Assembly (NCBI GenBank): GCA_947627005.1
Contig: CANQUJ010000015.1
Coordinates: forward strand, 1-47,393
Direction: 5' to 3'
From: an uncultured Clostridia bacterium
GTDB lineage: Bacteria; Bacillota; Clostridia; Oscillospirales; Ruminococcaceae
Length of the DNA stretch: 47,393 nt
Part shown: positions 32,487 through 40,165 of the stretch, piece after piece
Position numbering within the stretch: position 1 is the first letter of the stretch
Layout: each line of letters begins with the position of its first letter
Program-made: the position numbers and the translations under genes
The notes under the pieces: generated by a model
Databases searched by the model: none
Seen by the model: the letters and a program-made list of their open reading frames with translations, nothing else
Told to the model about the DNA's origin: nothing

Positions 32487-33794
32487 ATGAATACATACGA
32501 ACATTCCGTATCGCTCGACCCGTCGCGCTGCACCGGCTGCACCACCTGCATTAAAAGATGCCCGACCGAAGCGATAAGAGTCGACAACGGCAGGGCGGCC
32601 ATAAACCCCGACCGCTGCATCGACTGCGGCGAGTGCATAAGGATCTGCCCGCACCACGCGAAGGTCGCGACATGCAACAAGCTCGACCACCTTTACGACT
32701 ATAAATGGCGGATCGCCCTTCCGGCGCCGACCCTTTACGGCCAGTTCGAAGGGCTTGAAGACGTCGACTACGTTTTGCAGGGGCTTTTGGATATGGGCTT
32801 TAACGACGTCTACGAGGTTTCGCAGGCGGCCGAGATAGTTTCGGAATATACGAGGCTGTATCTTAAAACCGAGGGGATAAAAAAGCCGGTCATAAGCTCG
32901 GCCTGCCCGGTCATCGCAAGGCTTATAGCGCTTAGATTCCCCTATTTAAAAGACAATTTGCTGCCGATCCTCCCGCCGATGGAAATAGCGGCGATAGAGG
33001 CGCGAAAAAAGGCCAAGCGCGAGCACCCCGAACTTAAAGACGAAGACATCGGCGTTTGCTTTATCTCGCCCTGCCCCGCGAAGACGAGCTATGTTAAAAA
33101 CGGCTTCGGCTCGTATAAGTCGAATATCGACCTCGTCGTTTCGATGAGCGACATATACTTCTCTCTCCTCAATTTAATGAGCAGAGACAAGGCCCCGCAG
33201 CCGGTCTCAAACTCGGGAATGATCGGCATAAGCTGGGCGACCAGCGGGGGCGAGGCGACCGCGATCTTTAACGACAAATACCTTGCCGCCGATTCGATAG
33301 AAAACGTGGTCGAGATGCTCGACCAGATCGAGAACGGAACCATTCCCCCGCTCGAATTTATCGAGCTCAACGCCTGCACCGGCGGGTGCGTCGGCGGGGT
33401 TATGACCGTTGAAAACCCCTTTATCGCAAAGGCGAGACTTCAGACTTTAAGGCGGTATATGCCGGTTTCACAGAACTTTTTGGGCGAAAACGAGCGCTAT
33501 ATCCCCTCCGAATACTTCTTTGAAGACGTCCCCGACTATAAGCCGATGAACCGACTCGGAAGCTCTATAGGCGAATCTATGAAGATGATGTCGGATATAC
33601 AAAAGCTTCGGGACGAGCTTCCGGGGATAGACTGCGGCTCCTGCGGGGCGCCGAACTGCCGCGCCTTCGCCGAAGACGTAGTCAAAGGCGAGAGAAAGCT
33701 TGAAAGCTGTATAATTCGGGCGCACCGGCTTTCATGCGGAGAGCCGATTAGGCAGATAAACGATTCTCACGAAAGAAAGGCGGAGCCGATATGA
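32487..33794 (+). CDS. Divergent [FeFe]-hydrogenase-like protein (HydS/group D type)
   Basis: A 435-residue protein. The N-terminal 2[4Fe-4S] ferredoxin domain reads CTGCTTCIKRCP and CIDCGECIRICP. The H-cluster domain has ligand candidates Cys140 (SSACPV), Cys196 (SPCPAK), Cys297 and Cys301 (NACTGGCVGG). The residue before Cys140 is Ala139, where catalytic enzymes have the proton-transfer cysteine, and the L2-L3 interval is 101 residues against about 144 in HydA. The C-terminal FeS motif CGSCGAPNC (383-391) ends at Cys408. This set matches putative sensory hydrogenases such as HydS of Thermoanaerobacter. It is linked to ATPase, DRTGG and PHP genes. A role as H2 or redox sensor is inference. 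Confidence 0.85.
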   Translation: MNTYEHSVSLDPSRCTGCTTCIKRCPTEAIRVDNGRAAINPDRCIDCGECIRICPHHAKVATCNKLDHLYDYKWRIALPAPTLYGQFEGLEDVDYVLQGLLDMGFNDVYEVSQAAEIVSEYTRLYLKTEGIKKPVISSACPVIARLIALRFPYLKDNLLPILPPMEIAAIEARKKAKREHPELKDEDIGVCFISPCPAKTSYVKNGFGSYKSNIDLVVSMSDIYFSLLNLMSRDKAPQPVSNSGMIGISWATSGGEATAIFNDKYLAADSIENVVEMLDQIENGTIPPLEFIELNACTGGCVGGVMTVENPFIAKARLQTLRRYMPVSQNFLGENERYIPSEYFFEDVPDYKPMNRLGSSIGESMKMMSDIQKLRDELPGIDCGSCGAPNCRAFAEDVVKGERKLESCIIRAHRLSCGEPIRQINDSHERKAEPI

Positions 33795-34117
33795 CGGTCA
33801 AAGAGCTTGCGGAGCGCGAGGGCTTTACGCCCGTATGTCTGCCCGACCCGGAGAGGGTCATCGAGGGCGGCTACTGCGGGGACCTTTTAAGCTGGGTCAT
33901 GGGCAGGGCTAAATCGTCGCAGGCTTGGATCACCATTATGTCGAATATGAACATCGCCGCGGTGGCGACCCTTTGCGACGTAGCGGTCATCGTTCTTTCC
34001 GAAAACGTCTCGCCGGACGACGGCGTTAAAGAGACCGCCGAGGCGAGGGGGATAAACATCATAAAGACCCCGATGGCGACCTTTGAAGCCGCCGCGCTTA
34101 TCTCTTCGCTTATATGA
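33791..34117 (+). CDS. DRTGG-like protein (second copy)
   Basis: A 108-residue protein related in layout to the product at 31682: a Gly-Asp turn GGYCGDLLSWVMGRAKSSQA, then WITIMSNMNIAAVATLCDVA and VIVLSENVSPDDG. It overlaps the stop of the HydS-like gene and the start of the PHP gene, each by four bases (ATGA). The tight packing implies fixed stoichiometry or a complex. The ligand is unknown. Confidence 0.7.
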   Translation: MTVKELAEREGFTPVCLPDPERVIEGGYCGDLLSWVMGRAKSSQAWITIMSNMNIAAVATLCDVAVIVLSENVSPDDGVKETAEARGINIIKTPMATFEAAALISSLI

Positions 34118-34854
34118 GCAGATATTTCTACGACCTTCACATTCATTCCTGCCTCTCGCCCTGCGCCGACAACGATATGACCCCGGCCAACATCGCGGGG
34201 ACTGCGACCCTTGCGGGAATACAGATTATGGCGCTTACCGACCACAATTCGGTCAAAAACTGCCCGAGCTTCTTTAAAGCATGTAAAAAATACGGCGTTA
34301 TCCCGGTCGCGGGGATGGAGCTTACCACCGCCGAGGATATCCATGTCGTCTGCCTTTTTGAAGAGCTTGGCGACGCGATGGCCTTCGGCGAAGAGGTTGA
34401 TTCAAAAAGGGTGCTTATCCCGAACAAGACCGAGATATTCGGCGACCAGTTCATTATGGACGACGGCGACCGAATCATCGGGACGGAGGAAAATCTTCTT
34501 CCGAACGCGACCGAGATTTCTATCGACGAAGCGCCGAAAATTGTCGAAAAATACCGCGGGGTGTGCTACCCGGCGCATATCGACCGGCAGGCGAACGGAA
34601 TTATCGCTACCCTCGGAACCTTCCCGGACTACCCGCCGTTTAGGTGCGCAGAGCTTCACGATAAAGAAAAAATCCCGCCGCACATTGAAAAATACCCGAT
34701 TTTAAAAGACAAGCAGATAGTCATAAGCTCGGACGCGCACTATCTTTGGGATATCCGCGACGCCGACGCTTGGTTCGAGCTTGACGACGAGCCGTATTCC
34801 TCCGCTTTGGTAAGAAAAAGGCTCATAGAAAAGCTTAGGGGTGGAATAATATGA
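34114..34854 (+). CDS. PHP-domain phosphoesterase
   Basis: A 246-residue PHP (polymerase and histidinol phosphatase) domain protein. Metal motifs: YDLHIHSCLSPCADNDMTPA (HxH), ALTDHNSVKNCPSF, Glu in VAGMELTTAED, CYPAHIDRQANG, and SSDAHYLWDIRDAD. This is the trinuclear metal phosphoesterase fold; relatives cleave cyclic or oligonucleotides, AMP or sugar phosphates. Placed between a DRTGG-type protein and an ATPase in the hydrogenase operon, it may turn over a nucleotide signal; that is inference. Confidence 0.85.
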   Translation: MSRYFYDLHIHSCLSPCADNDMTPANIAGTATLAGIQIMALTDHNSVKNCPSFFKACKKYGVIPVAGMELTTAEDIHVVCLFEELGDAMAFGEEVDSKRVLIPNKTEIFGDQFIMDDGDRIIGTEENLLPNATEISIDEAPKIVEKYRGVCYPAHIDRQANGIIATLGTFPDYPPFRCAELHDKEKIPPHIEKYPILKDKQIVISSDAHYLWDIRDADAWFELDDEPYSSALVRKRLIEKLRGGII

Positions 34855-35405
34855 AAGAGCTATCTCTCAACGTTTTGGACGTTGCGAAAAATTCGGTCAA
34901 GGCGGGCGCGAAAAACGTCGGTATTAAGATAACCGAAACGGAAGAAACGCTTACCCTTTCGATTTCGGACGACGGCTGCGGAATGACCCCGGAATTTTTA
35001 AAAAACGTGACCGACCCCTTTTGCACCACAAGGACGACGAGGGCGGTCGGCCTCGGGATACCTTTATTAAAGCTTCAGGCCGAACAGACCGGCGGCTCGC
35101 TTTCAATCGAATCGAGGCATGAAAGCCTCTTCCCCGAAGACCACGGGACCACGACTACTGCCGTGTTTTATAAAAACCACATTGATATGACCCCTCTCGG
35201 GGATATCTGCGGGTCGGTGGTGACGCTTATTCAAGGCAGCCCGGATATAGACTTTTTGTTTATACACCGCTCGCCGGATTTCGACGTCAAGCTTGACACC
35301 AAAGAGCTCAGAGAGGTCTTGGGAGAGGACGTTCCTCTTGACAACGCCGAGGTTCTTATGTGGATAACCGAGAACCTTAAGGAACAATATAACCAAAGTT
35401 TGTAA
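34851..35405 (+). CDS. GHKL ATPase with C-terminal extension
   Basis: A 184-residue protein. The HATPase_c fold begins at once: LNVLDVAKNSVKAGAKNVGI (N box), ISDDGCGMTPEFLKNVTDPF (G1 box) and TTRAVGLGIPLLKLQAEQTG (G2 box). About 70 residues follow with no known domain (DMTPLGDICGSVVTLIQGSP). It lacks sensor and dimerisation domains. It overlaps the PHP gene by four bases. It is a second, distinct ATPase in the operon. Confidence 0.85.
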   Translation: MKELSLNVLDVAKNSVKAGAKNVGIKITETEETLTLSISDDGCGMTPEFLKNVTDPFCTTRTTRAVGLGIPLLKLQAEQTGGSLSIESRHESLFPEDHGTTTTAVFYKNHIDMTPLGDICGSVVTLIQGSPDIDFLFIHRSPDFDVKLDTKELREVLGEDVPLDNAEVLMWITENLKEQYNQSL

Positions 35406-35445
35406 TTTTAATTTGCATAAAACCCAATAGAAAGGAAGATATTTT

Positions 35446-35814
35446 ATGAAATCTTTAGCAGAACTCGCAGCAATCAGAGAAAAGATGAAAAACCGCGTCG
35501 TTCTTCGCGAGGGGCAGGGCGATATCCGCGTTGTAGTCGGAATGGCCACCTGCGGCATCGCAGCGGGCGCAAGGCCGGTGCTTTCGGCGTTCGTCGAGGG
35601 CGTTGCCAACGAGGGCCTTTCGGACAAGGTCACCGTCACCCAAACCGGCTGCATCGGCATCTGCCAGTACGAGCCGGTAGTCGAAGTATTTGAGAGCGGG
35701 AAAGAAAAGGTCACCTACGTTAAGATGACCGCCGACAAGGCGAAAGAGGTCATCGAGAAGCACCTTAAGGGCGGCTCCCCCGTTGTCGAATACACCATCG
35801 GCAACAATCAGTAA
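35446..35814 (+). CDS. Thioredoxin-fold (2Fe-2S) ferredoxin domain protein
   Basis: A 122-residue protein of the family often found before hydB. It contains RVVVGMATCGIAAGARPVL and VTVTQTGCIGICQYEPVVEV. Only three cysteines are visible (36, 69, 73). The fourth ligand seen in the otherwise similar N-terminus of HydB (CGGTGCTSSGS) is missing; the aligned region is CGIAAGA. It may bind an incomplete or differently ligated cluster, or none. GAAAGGAAG precedes the ATG. It is probably an electron-transfer or structural subunit of the hydrogenase. Confidence 0.8.
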   Translation: MKSLAELAAIREKMKNRVVLREGQGDIRVVVGMATCGIAAGARPVLSAFVEGVANEGLSDKVTVTQTGCIGICQYEPVVEVFESGKEKVTYVKMTADKAKEVIEKHLKGGSPVVEYTIGNNQ

Positions 35815-35845
35815 GCGAGAAAAATTTTAGGAGGTATATAAAACT

Positions 35846-37672
35846 ATGATTCGTGCACAAGTGCTGATTTGCGGAGGTACGGGCTGTACTTCTTCGGGCA
35901 GCAAAGCGATCCAGAACGCTTTTAACGAGCAGATCGAGATCGCGGGGCTTTCGGAGGAAGTAAAACTTGTCCAGACGGGCTGCTTCGGTCTATGCGCCCT
36001 CGGCCCCGTAGTAATCATCTATCCCGACGGAACATTTTATTCGAGAGTCACCCCGGACGACGTTCCCGAGATCGTTTCGGAACACCTTTTAAAGGGTAGA
36101 GTGGTCGAGCGCCTCGTATACGCCGACACCGGCGACGAAAAGGTCGAAAATGTCGCCGACGTCTCCCTTTCGGATACCGCTTTCTATAAGGCGCAGCACC
36201 GCGTAGCCCTTAGAAACTGCGGCGTTATCAACCCCGAAAACATCGACGAATACATAGCGATGGACGGCTATCAGGCCCTCGGCAAGGTTCTTACCGAGAT
36301 GACCCCGGAAGAAGTCATCGACGTCGTTCTCAAATCCGGTCTTCGCGGCCGCGGCGGCGCGGGATTCCCGACCGGCAGAAAGTGGTCGATGGCGAGGACG
36401 TTGGTCCCCGACGCAGACCAGAAATATGTCTGCTGCAACGCCGACGAGGGCGACCCGGGCGCTTTTATGGACCGCTCGGTTCTTGAAGGCGACCCCCACG
36501 CCGTTTTAGAGGCTATGGCGATAGCGGGCTATGCTATCGGCGCAAACCAGGGCTTTATCTACGTCAGAGCCGAATACCCGATCGCGGTATCGAGGCTTAA
36601 GATCGCTATTCAGCAGGCACATGAATACGGCCTTTTGGGCAAGAATATCTTCGGCACCGGCTTTGACTTCGACATCGAGCTTAGGCTCGGCGCGGGCGCT
36701 TTCGTCTGCGGAGAAGAGACCGCTTTGATGACCTCTATCGAGGGCAAGCGCGGCGAACCGAGACCGAGGCCGCCCTTCCCGGCCGTCAAGGGCCTCTTCG
36801 GCAAGCCGACTATACTCAACAACGTTGAAACCTATGCGAATATCCCCCAGATTATCCTTAAGGGCGCCGATTGGTTCGCCTCGATGGGCACCGAGAAATC
36901 TAAGGGAACCAAGGTCTTCGCCCTCGGCGGAAAGATCAAGCACACCGGCCTCGTAGAGGTACCGATGGGCACCACCCTTCGCCAGATCGTCGAAGAGATC
37001 GGCGGCGGCATCCCGAACGGAAAGAAATTCAAGGCCGCGCAGACCGGCGGCCCTTCGGGCGGATGCATCCCCGCGGAACACCTTGACGTCCCGATAGACT
37101 ATGACAACCTTATCGCGATCGGCTCGATGATGGGCTCGGGCGGACTTATCGTCATGGACGAGGACAACTGTATGGTAGATATCGCCAAGTTCTTCCTCGA
37201 ATTCACCGTCGACGAGTCCTGCGGAAAGTGCACCCCCTGCCGCGTCGGAACAAAGAGGCTTCTTGAAATGCTCACCAAGATCACCGAGGGCAAGGGCACG
37301 ATGGAAGACCTTGACGAGATGGAGCAGCTTTGCTACTACATTAAAAACAACGCCCTTTGCGGACTTGGGCAGACCGCGCCGAACCCCGTTCTTTCGACCT
37401 TAAGATACTTTAGGGACGAATACGTTGCCCATATTGTAGATAAAAAGTGCCCCGCCGGCGTTTGCAAGAAGCTTTTGACCTATAAGATCGACAAAGAAAA
37501 GTGCATCGGCTGCGGAATGTGCGCAAGACAGTGCCCTGCCTCGGCGATCGCCAAGACCGACTATACCGCCCCCGGCAAGAAGCTTCCCGCAATGGCCATA
37601 GACCCGCAGAAATGCGTAAAATGCGGCGCTTGCATGAGCACCTGCAAGTTTAAGGCAATTTCCAAGGAATAA
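35846..37672 (+). CDS. hydB: NuoF-like flavoprotein subunit HydB
   Basis: A 608-residue NADH-binding hydrogenase subunit. The N-terminal [2Fe-2S] thioredoxin-like domain (1-110) has CGGTGCTSSG and TGCFGLCALGP. The NuoF core has GLRGRGGAGFPTGRKWSMA (NADH/FMN), CNADEGDPGAFMDRSVLEGD, and CGKCTPCRVGTKRLLEM for the [4Fe-4S] cluster. Two C-terminal 4Fe-4S clusters are CIGCGMCARQCP and CVKCGACMSTCK. In bifurcating HydABC it holds the FMN where electrons split between NAD and ferredoxin. It starts 31 bases after the ferredoxin gene with AGGAGG. Confidence 0.95.
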   Translation: MIRAQVLICGGTGCTSSGSKAIQNAFNEQIEIAGLSEEVKLVQTGCFGLCALGPVVIIYPDGTFYSRVTPDDVPEIVSEHLLKGRVVERLVYADTGDEKVENVADVSLSDTAFYKAQHRVALRNCGVINPENIDEYIAMDGYQALGKVLTEMTPEEVIDVVLKSGLRGRGGAGFPTGRKWSMARTLVPDADQKYVCCNADEGDPGAFMDRSVLEGDPHAVLEAMAIAGYAIGANQGFIYVRAEYPIAVSRLKIAIQQAHEYGLLGKNIFGTGFDFDIELRLGAGAFVCGEETALMTSIEGKRGEPRPRPPFPAVKGLFGKPTILNNVETYANIPQIILKGADWFASMGTEKSKGTKVFALGGKIKHTGLVEVPMGTTLRQIVEEIGGGIPNGKKFKAAQTGGPSGGCIPAEHLDVPIDYDNLIAIGSMMGSGGLIVMDEDNCMVDIAKFFLEFTVDESCGKCTPCRVGTKRLLEMLTKITEGKGTMEDLDEMEQLCYYIKNNALCGLGQTAPNPVLSTLRYFRDEYVAHIVDKKCPAGVCKKLLTYKIDKEKCIGCGMCARQCPASAIAKTDYTAPGKKLPAMAIDPQKCVKCGACMSTCKFKAISKE

Positions 37673-37690
37673 GGAGGAAGTCGCGAAGAT

Positions 37691-39448
37691 ATGGATAAAA
37701 TGATAAATCTTAAAATAGACGGCGTGGCCGTCTCCGTGCCGGACGGCACAACGATCCTTGAAGCCGCAAGGCAGGCGGGGGTCAATATTCCCACCCTTTG
37801 CTATATGAAAGACCTCAACCAGATCGGCGCCTGCCGTATCTGCGTAGTCGAGGCCAACGAGGGCAGAGGATTTAGAACCGTAGCCTCCTGCGTATACCCC
37901 GTTACCGAGGGAATGGAGGTTAAAACCAATTCGGTAAACGTTCAGAAATCGAGAAAGACCACCCTCGAGCTTCTGCTCTCTACCCACGACAGAAAGTGCC
38001 TCTCTTGCGTTCGCTCTGACAACTGCGAATTCCAGAAGCTTTGCCGCGACTACGGAGTGGACAAAGAAGACAAGTTCGACGGTGACAAGCCGGTCTATAA
38101 GATCGACGATTCCGCCCCGCATATGATACGCGACAATAACAAGTGCGTTCTTTGCCGCAGATGCGTAGCCGCCTGCAAGGCGCAGCACGTTGCGGTCATC
38201 GGCACCAACGACAGAGGTATCGACACCAACGTTTCCTGCGGGTTCGGCCTTAATCTTGCGGATACCGGCTGCGTAAGCTGCGGACAGTGCATTATCGCCT
38301 GCCCGACCGGCGCCCTTCGCGAGAAGGACGACACCGACAAGGTGTTCGCCGCCATCAACGACCCGAACAAGGTCGTCATCGTTCAGACCGCTCCGGCAGT
38401 CCGCGCCGCCTTGGGCGAAGATTTCGGCCTTGAGATCGGCACCGGGGTCGAGGGCAAGATGGTCGCCGCGCTTCGCCGCCTCGGATTCGACAAGGTGTTC
38501 GACACCGACGTTGGCGCAGACTTCACCATCATGGAAGAAGGGACCGAGTTTATCCACCGCCTTAAAAACGGCGGGGTCCTTCCGATGATAACCTCCTGCT
38601 CGCCGGGATGGGTCAAGTTCTGCGAGACTTATCACCCCAATATGATCCCGAACCTTTCTTCCTGCAAATCCCCGCAGCAGATGTTCGGCGCTATCATCAA
38701 GACTTGGTATGCCGAAAAGAACGGAATCGACCCGAAGAACATCGTTTCGGTCTCGGTTATGCCCTGCACCGCCAAGAAGTTCGAGATCAACCGCGCCGAC
38801 CAGTCGGCCGCCGGTATCCCCGACCTTGACATTTCTATCACCACCCGCGAGCTCGCAAGAATGATCAAGAGAGCGGGCATAGACTTTGTAAACCTTCCCG
38901 ACGAGAAGTTTGACAGCCCTCTCGGCGACGGAACGGGCGCAGGCGTCATCTTCGGCACGACCGGCGGCGTTATGGAAGCCGCACTCCGTACGGTTGCCGA
39001 GGTTATGGAGGGCAAGGTCATCGAAAACGTCGACTACCACGCAGTCCGCGGAACCGACGCCATCAAGGAAGCCACCCTTAACATCGCGGGAACGGACGTA
39101 AACATCTGCGTTTGCTCCGGCCTCGAGGCTGCGCATGAGGTTCTCTGCTCTGTCGAAAACGGCGAGAAGAACTATCACTTCATCGAAATTATGTGCTGCC
39201 CCGGCGGCTGCGTAAACGGCGGCGGCCAGCCGATCCAGTCTGCGACCACAAGGGCGACCGTAGACATCAAGGCGAAGCGCGCCAAGGCGCTTTACAGCTA
39301 TGACGCCGCGAACGTCAAGCGTAAGAGCCACGAGAGCGAAGCAGTCAAGACCATTTACGGCGAGTTCTTCGGCGAGCCCGGAAGCCACAAGGCCCACGAG
39401 GTTCTTCACACCAGCTACGTCGACAGATCGAAGAGCGTTGTAAAGTAA
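37691..39448 (+). CDS. hydA: Catalytic [FeFe]-hydrogenase subunit HydA
   Basis: A 585-residue catalytic subunit. The N-terminal [2Fe-2S] domain has PTLCYMKDLNQIGACRIC. The His-ligated [4Fe-4S] is HDRKCLSCVRSDNCEFQKLC. Two 4Fe-4S sites are CVLCRRCVAACK and CVSCGQCIIACP. The H-cluster region has TSCSPGW (Cys303, Ser304), MPCTAKKF (Cys359) and MCCPGGC (Cys503, Cys507). By spacing, Ser304 sits where other enzymes have the ligand cysteine, and Cys325 (SSCKSPQQ) lies nearby. It reduces protons to H2 during fermentation. AGGAGG precedes the ATG. It is the last gene of the operon. Confidence 0.96.
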   Translation: MDKMINLKIDGVAVSVPDGTTILEAARQAGVNIPTLCYMKDLNQIGACRICVVEANEGRGFRTVASCVYPVTEGMEVKTNSVNVQKSRKTTLELLLSTHDRKCLSCVRSDNCEFQKLCRDYGVDKEDKFDGDKPVYKIDDSAPHMIRDNNKCVLCRRCVAACKAQHVAVIGTNDRGIDTNVSCGFGLNLADTGCVSCGQCIIACPTGALREKDDTDKVFAAINDPNKVVIVQTAPAVRAALGEDFGLEIGTGVEGKMVAALRRLGFDKVFDTDVGADFTIMEEGTEFIHRLKNGGVLPMITSCSPGWVKFCETYHPNMIPNLSSCKSPQQMFGAIIKTWYAEKNGIDPKNIVSVSVMPCTAKKFEINRADQSAAGIPDLDISITTRELARMIKRAGIDFVNLPDEKFDSPLGDGTGAGVIFGTTGGVMEAALRTVAEVMEGKVIENVDYHAVRGTDAIKEATLNIAGTDVNICVCSGLEAAHEVLCSVENGEKNYHFIEIMCCPGGCVNGGGQPIQSATTRATVDIKAKRAKALYSYDAANVKRKSHESEAVKTIYGEFFGEPGSHKAHEVLHTSYVDRSKSVVK

Positions 39449-39501
39449 TTCCCATACAAAAAGGCCCCTCGGATTAGCCCCTCTGACATAAGAAAACAAA
39501 A

Positions 39502-39516
39502 GTGCCCGGTGGGCAC
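39502..39516. repeat. Short hairpin after hydA
   Basis: GTGCCC (39502-39507) pairs with GGGCAC (39511-39516). No U-tract follows, so it is not clearly a terminator. Confidence 0.4.
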
Positions 39517-39525
39517 CGCAAAGCG

Positions 39526-39646
39526 CCGCATAATCGCGCAGAGCCGCCAAATTCAAGGCGGCGGCTCGCACGCACTACTGTATGTAATGCAAGAGCCGCC
39601 AACACAGAAGTTGGCGGCTTTGAGTTAGATTATGCGGTTTTGTTTT
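39526..39646. ncRNA. Three-way-junction structured element
   Basis: A closing stem CCGCATAATC (39526-39535) with GATTATGCGG (39628-39637) encloses hairpin GAGCCGCC (39541-39548)/GGCGGCTC (39560-39567), a 26-base linker, and hairpin AGCCGCCAA (39594-39602)/TTGGCGGCT (39611-39619). TTTTGTTTT follows directly on the plus strand. It may be the 3' terminator structure of the hyd operon, a small RNA, or a miniature mobile palindrome. No known family is recognised. Confidence 0.6.
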
Positions 39647-39700
39647 CTTGTGGAAGAGGGGCTTGGCGGGGTCTTCTTTTTTAATGCCGGTATCGGCTTT

Positions 39701-39928
39701 TTAGCTGTTAAAGGGGCTTTTTATCTTGCTCGACACATAAAAAATAAATTCCTCCGGCTCGGGCGGGCCGTCCGGGAAGTCCTTCCAGGCGGGGCTGCCC
39801 TTTTCGGCGGCATAGGCGGCCTCTATCGCGGACTTCATCTCGCGGCGAACCTCTTCGGCGGTCTTTCCCCTTGACTTTGCTACCCGCCGGATTATCTCCT
39901 GCCCGGCTTTATATTCGCTGTCGGTCAT
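39701..39928 (-). CDS. Small Spo0A-C-like protein
   Basis: A 75-residue protein beginning MTDSEYKAGQEIIRRVAKSR, then GKTAEEVRREMKSAIEAAY and SPAWKDFPDGPPEPEEFIFYVSSKI. It fits a family of small clostridial proteins annotated as Spo0A C-terminal-like, in which KTAEEVRREMKSAI forms the putative DNA-contact helix region. No direct function is known. GAGGGAATAAAA precedes ATG 39928; the longer reading to 40090 crosses the promoter. It is divergent from the XRE gene at 40166. Confidence 0.65.
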   Translation of the reverse strand: MTDSEYKAGQEIIRRVAKSRGKTAEEVRREMKSAIEAAYAAEKGSPAWKDFPDGPPEPEEFIFYVSSKIKSPFNS

Positions 39929-40078
39929 TTTTATTCCCTCCTGTTTATACAGCTTTTCCGCGATTATTATAGCACAAAGCCGAAGGCTTTTGCTATAATT
40001 CGCCAACTTTTGCGGTTCTCGGCGAAGCCGAGGAGCAAAAGGGCGATAAAAATAAAAAATAATAATCGCGCAGCGATT

Positions 40079-40107
40079 ATTATAGCACAAATCGAGATAA
40101 AAGTCAA
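40079..40107 (-). promoter_or_regulatory. Promoter of the Spo0A-C-like gene
   Basis: On the minus strand: TTGACT (40102-40107), 17-base spacer, TATAAT (40079-40084). The -10 lies inside an 11-bp inverted repeat (40059-40069/40073-40083). GCGATTATTATAGCACAAA is repeated at 39960-39978 and 40073-40091, so a second, weaker -10 exists closer to the gene. Confidence 0.7.
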
Positions 40108-40126
40108 TATCACATAACGTGATATT
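40106..40126. promoter_or_regulatory. Operator-like palindrome between divergent genes
   Basis: AATATCAC (40106-40113) and GTGATATT (40119-40126) form a perfect 8-bp dyad with a 5-base centre. It overlaps the -35 of the leftward promoter and the spacer of the rightward -10 TATAAT (40128-40133). It is the likely binding site of the XRE protein encoded at 40166, repressing both directions. Confidence 0.65.
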
Positions 40127-40165
40127 TTATAATATGCGCATACTAATCAAAAGCAGGTGACGCGT

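Noticed and set aside
37400-39571. 723-codon minus-strand frame opposite hydA and the end of hydB
   Set aside because: It is a shadow of the GC-rich codon bias of HydA; the plus-strand frame has all hydrogenase motifs and ribosome sites, and the antisense has none.
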